From assembly GCF_002295065.1 (NCBI RefSeq), contig NZ_NSGG01000021.1, positions 19,136 to 83,135 on the forward strand: a DNA stretch of 64,000 nucleotides, written 5' to 3'. Shown piece by piece: positions 1-9,026 of the stretch. Positions within the stretch are counted from its first letter, which is position 1. Each line of letters starts with the position of its first letter. Under the pieces are notes generated by a model. It made no database searches and had not been told where the DNA came from. It worked only from the letters and a program-made list of their open reading frames with translations. This DNA is from Mesorhizobium sp. WSM3859. Lineage in GTDB: Bacteria; Pseudomonadota; Alphaproteobacteria; Rhizobiales; Rhizobiaceae. The position numbers were made by a program, and so were the translations under genes.

Positions 1-780
1 CCTGACCCGCAGATCTTTCGACAGAAGCCGGATCAATTGCGGATATTTGGCGCAGGTCGCCAACGTCCAGCCGTGGCCTATTCCGCTCATCGGGGCGGCA
101 GTGTGCTCGAACAGAGTTCGGACGCGCGGCCGGTCGGCGAAATCCAGCTGCGGTCGGCGCACAACGAGCGAAACCGACACCCCGCGTTCGTAGAGCAGCG
201 CCGCCAGATCTGACGCCGATGATCCGGATCCGACCACGATGATTTCCTTGCCGTCGAGCGGCTCTAGTGAGCCGTACTCTCCACTGTGTGAGCACACATC
301 GACCGGCAGATGTGCGGCCTTTTGCGGCAGGCGCTTGAACGGATGCAAGCCGACCGCCACCACCACTCGGCGCGCATGGACTGTCTCGCCGTCATCGAAA
401 GTGGCGCGAAAGCAGCCGGCGCTGGGCTCCAGGGCCATCAGGATCTTGGACTCCACCGAGGGCACGTAACGCTTCTGAAAGGCCTCGCCGTAGTCGATAA
501 ACCGGCTGAGCGGAAGCGGCATCAACTCGTCATGATAGGGCAGCGCACGCTCCGTGCAGAAGCTCTTCAATGTGAATTCAGATTCCGGATCAGACAGGCT
601 CGTCGCCCAGGGATAGGATTTGAGCAACATCCCCGGAGGCATACTGTGCTTCCATGACCCCATGGGGTCCCCGAAAATACGGTGCTCCACACCGCGCGCG
701 CGCAAATGCGCGGCCAGCGACAATCCGTAGGGGCCAGCTCCAATGACCGCCACATCCACTGATGGGAATGATCTCAACAT
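1..780 (-). CDS. FAD-dependent oxidoreductase, N-terminal part (cut by window edge)
   Basis: The minus strand reads open from an ATG at 780 to base 1 (260 codons) with no stop, so the gene continues outside the window. The N-terminus begins with a short beta strand and the dinucleotide-binding motif GAGPYG (about residues 14-19). A second nucleotide-binding motif, GSGSSASD, lies near residue 195. Two such Rossmann motifs are typical of flavin-containing monooxygenase or lysine N-hydroxylase-like enzymes that use FAD and NAD(P)H. The substrate cannot be told from the sequence. Neighbouring glycan genes suggest a role in an exopolysaccharide or secondary-product cluster, which is inference. A C-terminal fragment of a similar enzyme lies at 7751-8068. 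Confidence 0.8.
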   Translation of the reverse strand, partial: MLRSFPSVDVAVIGAGPYGLSLAAHLRARGVEHRIFGDPMGSWKHSMPPGMLLKSYPWATSLSDPESEFTLKSFCTERALPYHDELMPLPLSRFIDYGEAFQKRYVPSVESKILMALEPSAGCFRATFDDGETVHARRVVVAVGLHPFKRLPQKAAHLPVDVCSHSGEYGSLEPLDGKEIIVVGSGSSASDLAALLYERGVSVSLVVRRPQLDFADRPRVRTLFEHTAAPMSGIGHGWTLATCAKYPQLIRLLSKDLRVR

Positions 781-1509
781 GTGTGCGGACTCCGGGACTT
801 ATGAAATGAAGTTGAGACAAAGCAATATTGGGAGAACGAAACGTCGTTGCCCTCTCAGCTGGCAAGTATTGCTAGCGAGGCGCCGTAAGGAAAGCGCTAT
901 AGATGGCTAGCGAGTACGATAGATGGTTAGCTCTTTGTGATTATCTCTTCGGGTTGGTTCTTGCCCGAACCGTATGGCAGCCGTACGATCGCCTGCTTTG
1001 GCAGCGCCGCCGAATCCTTGCTTAAGAGCCAGGGAGGTCCGGCTGTGGCATTAAACGAGTGCGGGTTGCGGAACCGCCTTCGCACAGTCAGCGCACCGCC
1101 TGATCAATGAGGCACCGGGGCGCGTGGTTTGCTCCGAGAGAGCCTCGTCCGTTCGCGGCCGCACAGAGGCCGAAGCTCAATTCACGCCGCTTTGCGCCTC
1201 TGATGTACCACGATCTTCAGCGCGACATCCGCTGGCGGTTGCGTTTGGCTGGGTTGATCGCCATCCTGTTCTCGAGGTTCCAAGAGCAGGTACATGGCTC
1301 TCACAGGGAAATCGCTGCATCAGCCTCAAGCTGCCACCAACTCTTAGCAGTGCGAACACGAGCGCAAACAAGCACGCGCTGCGCAGTCCATATTTCACTC
1401 GTGCCAGTCCGCAACGATGTCTCACGTGACCGTTGCCGGAGTCAGGACGCAAGAGCCCCCTAAGGATTACCCCCTCTGATCTCGCACAGCCCGGCGTCAA
1501 TCAGGCATA
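781..1509. other. Intergenic stretch without a supported gene
   Basis: Divergent spacer between the oxidoreductase (minus) and the ATP-grasp gene (plus). It must hold both promoters, but no clear sigma-70 or EcfG motif stands out. The reading frames here look like chance frames, with no recognisable protein motif. Confidence 0.5.
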
Positions 1510-2793
1510 GTGGTGGTTGGCCCATTTCGGTCGCCAGAGTACGGAACCGTGGTGTCAGACATCGATCCCAGCCAAGTATCCCGCTCCTCGGATTGGCGAA
1601 TTCCCGCGGTAGTAATAGGTGGGGAACTAAACGGGCTCGGGGTGTGCCGCAGCCTCGCCAAGGGCGGAATGCCCGTTTGGGTGGTCGACCGCAAGCGCTG
1701 GAACCCGGCGCTGTGGTCGCGCTACGCCCACCCGGTCCTGGCAGACGCCCTGCGTGGTCCCGGCTTCATCGGCTTCCTGCGCGATCTCCAGAGCCGGATC
1801 GGCGAGCAGCCGTTCCTGGTCATCACGGATGAGTTGGCACTCCTTACGATCTCGGAGCACCGCACAGAGTTGGAGGGGCTCTACCACTTCCGCCTCCCGG
1901 CTCACGATACCGTTCTGATGCTGCACGACAAAGCCAGGTTCCACGAAAGCGCCTGGGAGCATGGCTGGCCGGTGCCGAACGGCGTCGTCGTGCGGGCCCG
2001 GGCTGACATTCGCAAGATCACCTCGCTCAGCCTGCCGATGATTCTGAAACCCGCCGACAAGCGCCACTTCCACGAAGGGCATGCTCCACGCCTAATCACA
2101 GCGGAGAGCTACGCTGACGCCCTCTCGGCCGCCGGGAAACTATTAGCTCAGGCCGGTGAGGTTCTGGTGCAGGAGACCGTCGAGGGACCGGACCACAACA
2201 TCTACTTTTGCCTGTTCTACCGGGGACGCAATGGCGAGACGCTCGGCGCGTACACCGGGCAAAAGCTCGCCAGCACGCCGCCAGGAACCGGGAGCACTGC
2301 GTTCTGCACGGCCGCAGTAAACGAGGAGTTGGAGCGCACCACGAAAGACTTCCTTGATCAGGTGAATTACTTCGGATTCGGTGGCGTTGAATACAAGCGG
2401 GACGTTAGGAGTGGTCGCTTTCTGATCATCGAGCCCACGGTCGGGCGCACAGACTGGCAGGAGGAGGTGGCGACGCTCGCTGGCGTCAATATCCCGCTGA
2501 CAGCCTATCGGCACGAACTGCACCTGCAGCCGATGCCCGCAGGTCCGGTTGACGGTCGGGTGGTCTGGCAGGATTCATGGATCGAGCGGATACGCTTTGG
2601 CGCGAAGCCGATCCCACCTCTGTCCGTCGTGGTGGATGGCTACTGGCGCCGAGACGATCCGCTGCCGGCCCTGGTGCATTATCCTCACAATGTGGCGCAC
2701 GCTGTGGCTTCTTATCTGCCGCGCTGGCTCGCGGGCCAGCCCCGGAGACTTGATAAGGCGGATTACCGGAAGTGGTCGTCGTCAAAGCTGTGA
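1510..2793 (+). CDS. ATP-grasp family carboxylate-amine/thiol ligase-like protein
   Basis: A 427-residue protein with the layout of ATP-grasp ligases. An N-terminal Rossmann-like pre-ATP-grasp part (AVVIGGELNGLGVCRSL, about residues 32-48) is followed by the ATP-grasp core with the lysine-containing strand LPMILKPADKRHF, the VLVQETVEGPD segment and the metal-binding end FLIIEPTVGRTDWQ. The family joins a carboxylate to an amine or thiol through an acyl-phosphate; the substrate here is unknown. Genes of this kind are common in exopolysaccharide and capsule clusters. The GTG at 1510 gives the longest frame, while the GTG at 1552 is an alternative; neither has a strong ribosome-binding site. The next gene starts 44 bases downstream and is probably cotranscribed. 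Confidence 0.8.
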   Translation: MVVGPFRSPEYGTVVSDIDPSQVSRSSDWRIPAVVIGGELNGLGVCRSLAKGGMPVWVVDRKRWNPALWSRYAHPVLADALRGPGFIGFLRDLQSRIGEQPFLVITDELALLTISEHRTELEGLYHFRLPAHDTVLMLHDKARFHESAWEHGWPVPNGVVVRARADIRKITSLSLPMILKPADKRHFHEGHAPRLITAESYADALSAAGKLLAQAGEVLVQETVEGPDHNIYFCLFYRGRNGETLGAYTGQKLASTPPGTGSTAFCTAAVNEELERTTKDFLDQVNYFGFGGVEYKRDVRSGRFLIIEPTVGRTDWQEEVATLAGVNIPLTAYRHELHLQPMPAGPVDGRVVWQDSWIERIRFGAKPIPPLSVVVDGYWRRDDPLPALVHYPHNVAHAVASYLPRWLAGQPRRLDKADYRKWSSSKL

Positions 2794-2837
2794 ACCGGGG
2801 TCCTCTGTCCTCTTTGAAATAGTCGTGAAGGACAACA

Positions 2838-4430
2838 ATGCGCATTTGCTTGTGTCTCGATCCATCACGGCTGCTGCGTTGGCATCTGTGGCTGGCAGAG
2901 GCGCTTGCTGAAGTGCCTGGCAACGATGTTTGCTGCACTTTCGCAGCGTGCTGCCGTCCGCTGCCGCTGATCTGCCGTCTGCTGCTCGACCTCGAACGGC
3001 TGGTTTATGGCTTTCGCGGGAACGGCGCCACCGACTCCGTCGAAGGGGCGCTGCGGTCCCTGCCGCCGCCCCCGTCCGACCAAGTAGACGTGGTGATCGA
3101 TCTGAGCGGGGAGCAGCCGCTCCCCTTGGGACGGCGCGTGCTAACCCCGCTCTTCAACGGCGTATCGGGCGAGATCGGAGTCATGGCGGCCTTGGCGAAC
3201 GATCAGGACTTTCTCGTCGACCTGCACGACACGGCACGCCCGTCGCAGCCATGGACGGCGCGTCCGGCCAGTGTAGACCGTGAAGTGTTCGCAGCGAGTC
3301 TCCATAGCGTCCTCTCCTGCGCTGTGGCGCTGATCCAAAAAGCCTTGCGCGAGGAAACCGGTTCAGCTGCGTCCGGTTTCCCCGGCCCACCCATGGCCTT
3401 GCCTTCGCTCGGCGCGCTTTCGGCCATTGCATGGGAGACTGGAGCAGTGGCATCGAAGGCAATCAAGTTCTTGGATATCTTGACCAGAGGCGGCAAGACG
3501 TGGGGGATTGGCTGGCGCTTCGACGAGGCGGCGAGCTTGCTCGACAAAGGCGGAGCAGCCTTCAGGGTGCTCACTGGGGATACGGGCAGCTACCTTGCCG
3601 ACCCGTTCCCATTCCGGCACCAGGGGCAGGATTTCATCTTCGTCGAACAGTACCTTTACTCGAAGAACCGCGGATGCATTGCGGTCGTGCCAGCGGACCG
3701 GAGCGGGACCGCCGGCTCACCCCGGATCGTCCTGGAAGAGCCGCACCACCTGTCGTACCCCTTTGTATTCGAGCATGAGGGCCAGGTCTGGATGATCCCC
3801 GAATCGGGGGAGGCCAGGAATGTCAGCCTCTACAGGGCGGTCGAATTCCCGTACCGGTGGACGCGGGAGGCCTGCCTGTTCGATGGCGTCGAGGGCTACG
3901 ACACCACGCCCCTGTACCATGACGGTGGCTTCTGGTTTTTCGTCAGCCCCAGGCTGTGGAAATCCACGTCCTGGGATGCCCTCAGCCTCTACCGCGCCGA
4001 GAGCTTGACCGGGTCTTGGACGCCCCATGCCGCAAACCCGGTCCTGATCGATGCCACGCTCAGCCGCCCCGCAGGCGCTGTCGTTCGACACCGCGGACAG
4101 ACGCTACGTCCCGTCCAGGACTGCGCGCGCGGCTATGGCGGCGCGGTTACGTTCTGCCGGATCGATGCGGTCGGTTTGTCGGAATTTGCCCAGACCCCCG
4201 TCGGTCGCATTTGGTCTGGAGCGTTCGGGTGCCACACCTACAACCGGCGGTCCGCACTGGAGGTAATCGATCTGTTCGGTCATATCCGGGGGGTGCCAGA
4301 GGTCACGACCTCTTATGGGCGGATGGCTCCCAAAGCGTCGGATAGCCGGCAAGGCGAGGCAGACGAGAATGTGATGAAAAAGCACGCGGCGCAAGCCAGG
4401 AGTGCAAGAGCCAATCCCCCCCCGGGATGA
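2838..4430 (+). CDS. GINT1-like beta-propeller protein (glucosamine inositolphosphorylceramide transferase N-domain type)
   Basis: A 530-residue protein. Residues 1-200 resemble the loose formyltransferase-like N-terminal region seen in this group. From about residue 240 the sequence shows repeated blades with the pattern YLADPFPF, FIFVEQYLYSKNRG, HLSYPFVFEHEGQVWMIPE and YDTTPLYHDGGFWFF. This is characteristic of the GINT1 N-terminal domain, a five-bladed propeller related to GH43-type folds. Bacterial members sit in polysaccharide clusters; their reaction is not established, so a glycan-modifying role is inference. The C-terminal 40 residues are low-complexity and the gene ends right after a run of eight C, so the true end could differ by a frameshift. 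The start at 2838 has a GAAGGA box (2825-2830). Confidence 0.75.
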   Translation: MRICLCLDPSRLLRWHLWLAEALAEVPGNDVCCTFAACCRPLPLICRLLLDLERLVYGFRGNGATDSVEGALRSLPPPPSDQVDVVIDLSGEQPLPLGRRVLTPLFNGVSGEIGVMAALANDQDFLVDLHDTARPSQPWTARPASVDREVFAASLHSVLSCAVALIQKALREETGSAASGFPGPPMALPSLGALSAIAWETGAVASKAIKFLDILTRGGKTWGIGWRFDEAASLLDKGGAAFRVLTGDTGSYLADPFPFRHQGQDFIFVEQYLYSKNRGCIAVVPADRSGTAGSPRIVLEEPHHLSYPFVFEHEGQVWMIPESGEARNVSLYRAVEFPYRWTREACLFDGVEGYDTTPLYHDGGFWFFVSPRLWKSTSWDALSLYRAESLTGSWTPHAANPVLIDATLSRPAGAVVRHRGQTLRPVQDCARGYGGAVTFCRIDAVGLSEFAQTPVGRIWSGAFGCHTYNRRSALEVIDLFGHIRGVPEVTTSYGRMAPKASDSRQGEADENVMKKHAAQARSARANPPPG

Positions 4431-5113
4431 TCGTGCTGGCCGCCCGCCGAGGTGGAATCGACGAGTAGAACCTGCTGCATTTCGAAGTGCGTGGCGCGCA
4501 CACGCGTGTGCCAAGGCAAAAACTATAAGATGGCTTTTATCGCCTGACCGTTCGAGCTTGAGCTCTCCGCTCGTTCGGCGAGATCGGGCCAATTGCGCCG
4601 GGGCTGTACGTCGGCCAGCCCGTTCGACTTTCGTCAGCCAAGCACCCTCTCGATGGACAGAGGAACGCCACTTGCGCTTGACGATGCTTCAGAGGGGCGC
4701 CCGACAAGCACCGCATCCTCGGCACAATGTTCGCGTAGATATGCTCGATTCGCGGCCGATTAGCGTAGAACTTTTCGGCTTTGAGCCCGGCAGCATGGCC
4801 ATTGGATCACGCAGATCGGATCCTTGATCATTGCCTCGCACACGACTATGCAGCATCAGCCAGCCCTGGGCCGAGACAGGGCGTGCTTTATCGCCTTATC
4901 TTCATCTGAGCCCAGACGAGACTCGGGTCAATGTCACGACAAGCCTGACACCTTGCGGCGGTTTCAGTGCTAGGTAGGTATGAAGGCCGAGCCGCTGCGA
5001 GGTTCCTCGCAGGCGATGTGTCTCACTGGCCATTGAACCAACACTCACGACGCGCGTCGGCTTGCCTGTTGTAAGTGGTCCGCGCACGTCTCTTCAGCGT
5101 ACGGTCTGCCAAG
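4431..5113. other. Spacer between converging genes, no supported gene
   Basis: About 680 bases separate the end of the GINT1-like gene (plus) from the end of the DUF4832 gene (minus). Frames here have no recognisable motif and no convincing ribosome-binding site. No clear T-tailed hairpin was found. Confidence 0.5.
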
Positions 5114-6478
5114 TTAGTGCCGAACTACCAATTTTCCAAGCATGTACCATGGCCCGTCGCCCCGTATGGCGAGCGTGATGTCCGGTGTCTCGCTGCCCGG
5201 CGGCGCCAACCCGATTTGCACTGGATAGGTTCCAGCAGCGAGCCCCGCCGTTCCGATTGTGACGGTGTCGGTACGGTCGCCTGGAAGAAATCCCTGCATT
5301 GAAACCCGGGAGTCCTTGACCAGAGTTCCGATTCTTACAAGCACGTGGCGATCAAAGTACATCGGAGCGTTTCCCGTATTTGACCAATTTAGTTGCACAG
5401 CAAAGTTGCTCCCTGAATGTATTGACGTTGGGAACGCGGCTCGCCTCAGAACAACGCGATAGCCGAGCTTTGTCAGCATGTTCCCCACGGCTGGAAGCAT
5501 TTCGGCAGGAATCGGTTCACTCTTGTTGCTGATCTTCGAGACATGGTTATCGACCGCCCACTGGAGGCTTCGCTGCCATTGCGAGTTGCGCAAAACCCAG
5601 TCCGACATAACTCCGCATGGCTCCACAATAACAGGCCCGGACTTCCAAGCATTTGGTACATCCGCTACCATGAGCGGGTAGTTGAGTTGCATCTCACGCC
5701 GTCCTCCCCAGCAATCGGCCCTCCAGCCGAGACCTTTGCTAATCGCATAATGAAATGCCTCTTTATCGTTCCACCATATTCCGTCATTGACTACCAGTGG
5801 GCCCTTGATATGCGTTCTGAACTCGTCGAAGAGCCATTTCAAAGTTTCTGTCCTTGGATAAGGAGGGGAAGGCTCGGTTTTCCAAAAATGTTGCTCACCC
5901 CAGTCGCCAATAATTCCGATGTCAATCGAGTCGATCGCTGGGCTTTGGCCATAACGCTGTCCAAGAGCTGCAATCAGCTTCCCTAGATCCTGTCTGACCA
6001 CGCTTTCATCCAGATTGGGAAACCAGACCTGGGACCCCTTGAACGCAAACGTAAAGCCAGGAAAGCCGGCATTTCTCAGCCCCACTGGCCCAGAGTCACC
6101 TTCCTCGTAGGCCATAATGCGAAACGCAAGCCTTTGTCCCGACGCTTGCGCTTGCGAAAGGGCGCTATCGAGCGGACCGAAATCGAACGTGCCTGGTCGT
6201 GCTTCAATGGCGCTCCAGCTGATCCGGAAATACATGGTCGAGGACGGAAACTGGCGGTCTCGCGCTGCGGATTGATAGAAGGTCTCATACCCGACGCCCG
6301 GGTTCTTAATGACGTCCGTGCGTTCCGTTGGATAGTATGTCGACATCGTCTGAATCGGAGATGGCCGGGACGGCCTGGTCAGTCTGTTGTGCTTGGCGAT
6401 GGATGCAATAGGGCCGCCCACTCCGGCAGCCATGGTGATGGCAACCAACACCGGCAAATACGGCAGCCGCCTACGCAT
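5114..6478 (-). CDS. Secreted DUF4832/DUF4874 glycoside-hydrolase-like protein
   Basis: A 454-residue protein. The first 25 residues are basic then hydrophobic (signal peptide or anchor). Next comes a TIM-barrel-like region starting with NPGVGYETF and containing FRISWSAIE, FRIMAYEEG and IDIGIIGDWGEQHFW, which matches the DUF4874 N-domain. The C-terminal third (YRVVLRRAAFPTSIHSGSNFAVQLNWSNTGNAPMYF and after) matches DUF4832, a beta-sandwich. The pair occurs in predicted extracytoplasmic enzymes acting on polysaccharides; activity is not established. It is preceded on the same strand by the GT2 gene (85-base gap), so it probably belongs to the same glycan locus. Confidence 0.8.
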   Translation of the reverse strand: MRRRLPYLPVLVAITMAAGVGGPIASIAKHNRLTRPSRPSPIQTMSTYYPTERTDVIKNPGVGYETFYQSAARDRQFPSSTMYFRISWSAIEARPGTFDFGPLDSALSQAQASGQRLAFRIMAYEEGDSGPVGLRNAGFPGFTFAFKGSQVWFPNLDESVVRQDLGKLIAALGQRYGQSPAIDSIDIGIIGDWGEQHFWKTEPSPPYPRTETLKWLFDEFRTHIKGPLVVNDGIWWNDKEAFHYAISKGLGWRADCWGGRREMQLNYPLMVADVPNAWKSGPVIVEPCGVMSDWVLRNSQWQRSLQWAVDNHVSKISNKSEPIPAEMLPAVGNMLTKLGYRVVLRRAAFPTSIHSGSNFAVQLNWSNTGNAPMYFDRHVLVRIGTLVKDSRVSMQGFLPGDRTDTVTIGTAGLAAGTYPVQIGLAPPGSETPDITLAIRGDGPWYMLGKLVVRH

Positions 6479-6563
6479 AGGTATTTCCCTGACTCCCCAT
6501 CTGGAAGCGCCTCGCGCTCTTGCCTACGATCCGGACGTTGCACAAGTTGCGCGAGCGCGCACC

Positions 6564-7754
6564 TTACGCTTCCTGTGAACTCGCCCTGATGTCTGGGACC
6601 AACGCAAGGTCACGCTCACTGCCCTGCCCAGTTACATTGAGAGAGCGCATTCTCAACTCGTCTTTCGCATCCGGCTCCGTTTGCTGGAGATAGGCAAGGA
6701 GTTTGGCCTCGCGGCGCCCACGCGTGACGGTAGTAAGCACGAGCCCACAAGTAACCGAGAGAACAGCTAGAAACGTCAAAGCGATGGTCAGAGCCCCGGC
6801 CGCCAGCCCAGGAAACACCCCCTCGTTCTCGTAGGCAGTGAAGATCGACGTGGCGAGCAGGATGGCAGGCACCAGCAATAAGCCGCCGACGCTTGTAAAG
6901 AAGAGCAACGGCCGTTCTGACCTCTGTAAGCCCGCGATAGTCCACAGAATTCGCAGGCCGTCGCGCCACGTATTGAGTTTCGAGGCAGAACCCGCAGGCC
7001 GTGCGTAGTATGGTGTGGGGATCTCGGCCACCGGCAGACCGAGTTCAAGAGCGTGGACGGTCAGTTCGGTTTCAATCTCAAACCCTCGCGCGAGCAGCGG
7101 AATCGACTTGACGAAGCGCCGTGTAAAGACCCGATATCCCGACAACATGTCGGTAAAGGTGCGGCCAAACACCGACGCAACGAAGCTCGTCAGTAGGAGG
7201 TTGCCGAAGCGATGACCAGCCCGATAGGCAGTTGCCTCCACTTCGACCCGCGCCGCCACTACCATGTCCAGGCGATCTTGCACGAGGCGCGCGATCATGT
7301 CGCGGGCGCTCAGCGCATCATAGGTCGCATCGCCATCAACCAGGACATAAATATCCGCATCAATGTCCGAAAACATACGCCTCACCACGATGCCTTTGCC
7401 CTGGCGCGACTCTCGACGGACTTCGGCGCCCGCGGATCTGGCTAATTCAGCTGTGCCGTCTGTCGAGTTGTTATCGTAGACATAGATACTTGCCCCTGGT
7501 AGTGCCGCTTGGAACTGGGCGACGACAGAGGCAACCGTCGCTGCCTCATTGTAGCAAGGGACGAGGACGGCGATGCGGTATTGGGCGAATAAACCCGGTT
7601 CGGATTGCCCTTGATAGGCACTGCCGTCAGGCACGAGAAAGTGGACTGCGCCGGTTCCTAGGGACTGCGGCCGTGCGGCTGAGGCCGCTGGCAATGATCC
7701 ATCGGCGCTTGACCGGATATTTACGGCTGCTGTCAGGGGATGAAGAGCGCTCAT
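6564..7754 (-). CDS. Family 2 glycosyltransferase with C-terminal membrane segments (dolichyl-phosphate-mannose synthase-like)
   Basis: A 396-residue protein. The GT-A core carries VLVPCYNEAATVASVV, the nucleotide-sugar motif VYDNNSTDGT and the DGD motif (LVDGDATYD). The sequence MLSGYRVFTRRFVKSIP with RGFEIETELTVHALELG is typical of polyprenyl-phosphate glycosyltransferases. Two hydrophobic segments near residues 290-365 anchor it in the membrane. The family moves a sugar from a nucleotide sugar to a lipid carrier. The ATG at 7754 overlaps the stop of the preceding remnant (7751-8068) in an ATGA junction, which shows it was once translationally coupled to an intact upstream oxidoreductase. 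About 60 residues of open frame lie before this start but do not resemble the family. Confidence 0.88.
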   Translation of the reverse strand: MSALHPLTAAVNIRSSADGSLPAASAARPQSLGTGAVHFLVPDGSAYQGQSEPGLFAQYRIAVLVPCYNEAATVASVVAQFQAALPGASIYVYDNNSTDGTAELARSAGAEVRRESRQGKGIVVRRMFSDIDADIYVLVDGDATYDALSARDMIARLVQDRLDMVVAARVEVEATAYRAGHRFGNLLLTSFVASVFGRTFTDMLSGYRVFTRRFVKSIPLLARGFEIETELTVHALELGLPVAEIPTPYYARPAGSASKLNTWRDGLRILWTIAGLQRSERPLLFFTSVGGLLLVPAILLATSIFTAYENEGVFPGLAAGALTIALTFLAVLSVTCGLVLTTVTRGRREAKLLAYLQQTEPDAKDELRMRSLNVTGQGSERDLALVPDIRASSQEA

Positions 7755-8068
7755 AGCGATACCCCAGGTTCCACGGCAGCGAACTTGGATCCAATCGCGA
7801 TTTTGCGGCCGAGTGTGCTCGCCGGATGGCGCGCCAGAAGGCGGGTCGGATGTTTGGCCCCGAAGGCGAACCGGGCGACAGGGCAAAGGGCGTTCGCAGA
7901 TGCTGGCGCGATGAAATACAAACCCCGCCATGGACCCTTCATCATCCGTTGAAAGATCGGCATGTTATTTACGCGACGGATTCCAAGAGTCGCGAATTGA
8001 GAAAAACTGAGGCGACCGAGGTCGATCCTGTACCCGGTCGCTGAGATGACATGAATCGAGGTTCCCAT
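7751..8068 (-). pseudogene. C-terminal remnant of an FAD-dependent oxidoreductase
   Basis: The 105-codon frame begins abruptly with IHVISATGYRIDLGRL and continues with GLYFIAPASANALCPVARFAFGA. This is the usual C-terminal end of flavin monooxygenase-like enzymes: the ATGYR strand, then the final FAD-contacting region. The N-terminal two thirds with both Rossmann motifs are missing, and an in-frame TGA stands shortly upstream near 8120. The stop codon overlaps the start of the downstream glycosyltransferase. It belongs to the same broad family as the gene at 1-780. It is probably non-functional. Confidence 0.65.
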
Positions 8069-9026
8069 ATCGCATTGCTCGCTGTTGCCGCAGCCTTCCT
8101 TCCGTGAATACTGTCACGGCACAGCTCGCCCGGCTAAGCGCTCAATAGTCTTTGGCGGTGGCTCTCTGGAGGTACTACTTCACGTCCAAGCGGAAGGGAG
8201 GCTCGATCCTCTGACCTCGAGCGACCTCCAATGGCGGCGTGCAACGCCGGCCCCTCGGCCTGACCCGCCTGCGGCTGATACGACAAGACTGGTCAGAGCT
8301 TTATCCCTATCGTCAATGTCGCCAGCCATGGCACCCGATAGACATCGGACTTGAGTTTCTCTCACGGAAATACGTAACCATCTCCCGGCAAAGCCCGTGA
8401 CCTCAGAATGAATGCCGCTCAAAGCGGCTTGAGGGCCGCTGGCACGGCGCTTCATTGGCGTGCCACCGAGGGTGGCAAGTCAGCGCCAAAGGTTGACCTG
8501 ATCCAGCCGTTGATCCTCCCGTTCTTGGTTCTTTATGTGTTCTCGGACCACCGCTTCGCCTCGACCGACGGTCGAGACGAAGTGGTCCGGGCCCAAAAAT
8601 GCTGCATCTCGAAATTCCGACACCGCTCTCCATAAACCCGAGCCAAATGGATGGCGCCTAGTGTGACTTAAACTCTCAACTTCGGCCACGTGACTGAGCT
8701 TTTGTGTGCATGGAAGCTCACCAAGGCGAAAGTCGCCGGTGGACTCCCGGGAACGTCAAAGCGCTATTGTCACCCCCGCAAAGCGGGGGCATCTCCGATA
8801 TTGTTTAAGTTAGATACGACTAGGTCAACTAGAATGTGACAGCTGATCTTCGATCATCCTCCCCATTATGAGTACTACTTCATCGCAAGATTTCCGCGAT
8901 TGACCGAATAGACGCATAGGCGCTCAATCTGATCTTCAACTTGGCGCGGTGCTGCTGCCGTTGAACCACTTCGGAGCCGAAGAAGCCTTTGCACGCCCAT
9001 GCGGATTCGAAGAAGAGATCGAAATC
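8069..9026. other. Long spacer without a supported gene
   Basis: Almost 1 kb between the oxidoreductase remnant and the next glycosyltransferase. No frame has a recognisable motif. A perfect 7-bp GC hairpin (CCCCCGC-AAA-GCGGGGG, 8773-8789) lacks a T-run, so it may be a stabilising or protein-binding palindrome rather than a terminator. Confidence 0.5.
8773..8789. repeat. GC-rich palindrome
   Basis: A 7-bp perfect inverted repeat with a 3-base loop, followed by mixed sequence rather than T residues. Role unknown. Confidence 0.5.

Noticed and set aside
1107..1463. Overlapping frames of about 100-120 codons in the first spacer
   Set aside because: Low-complexity Arg/Ser-rich products, no ribosome-binding site and no family resemblance.
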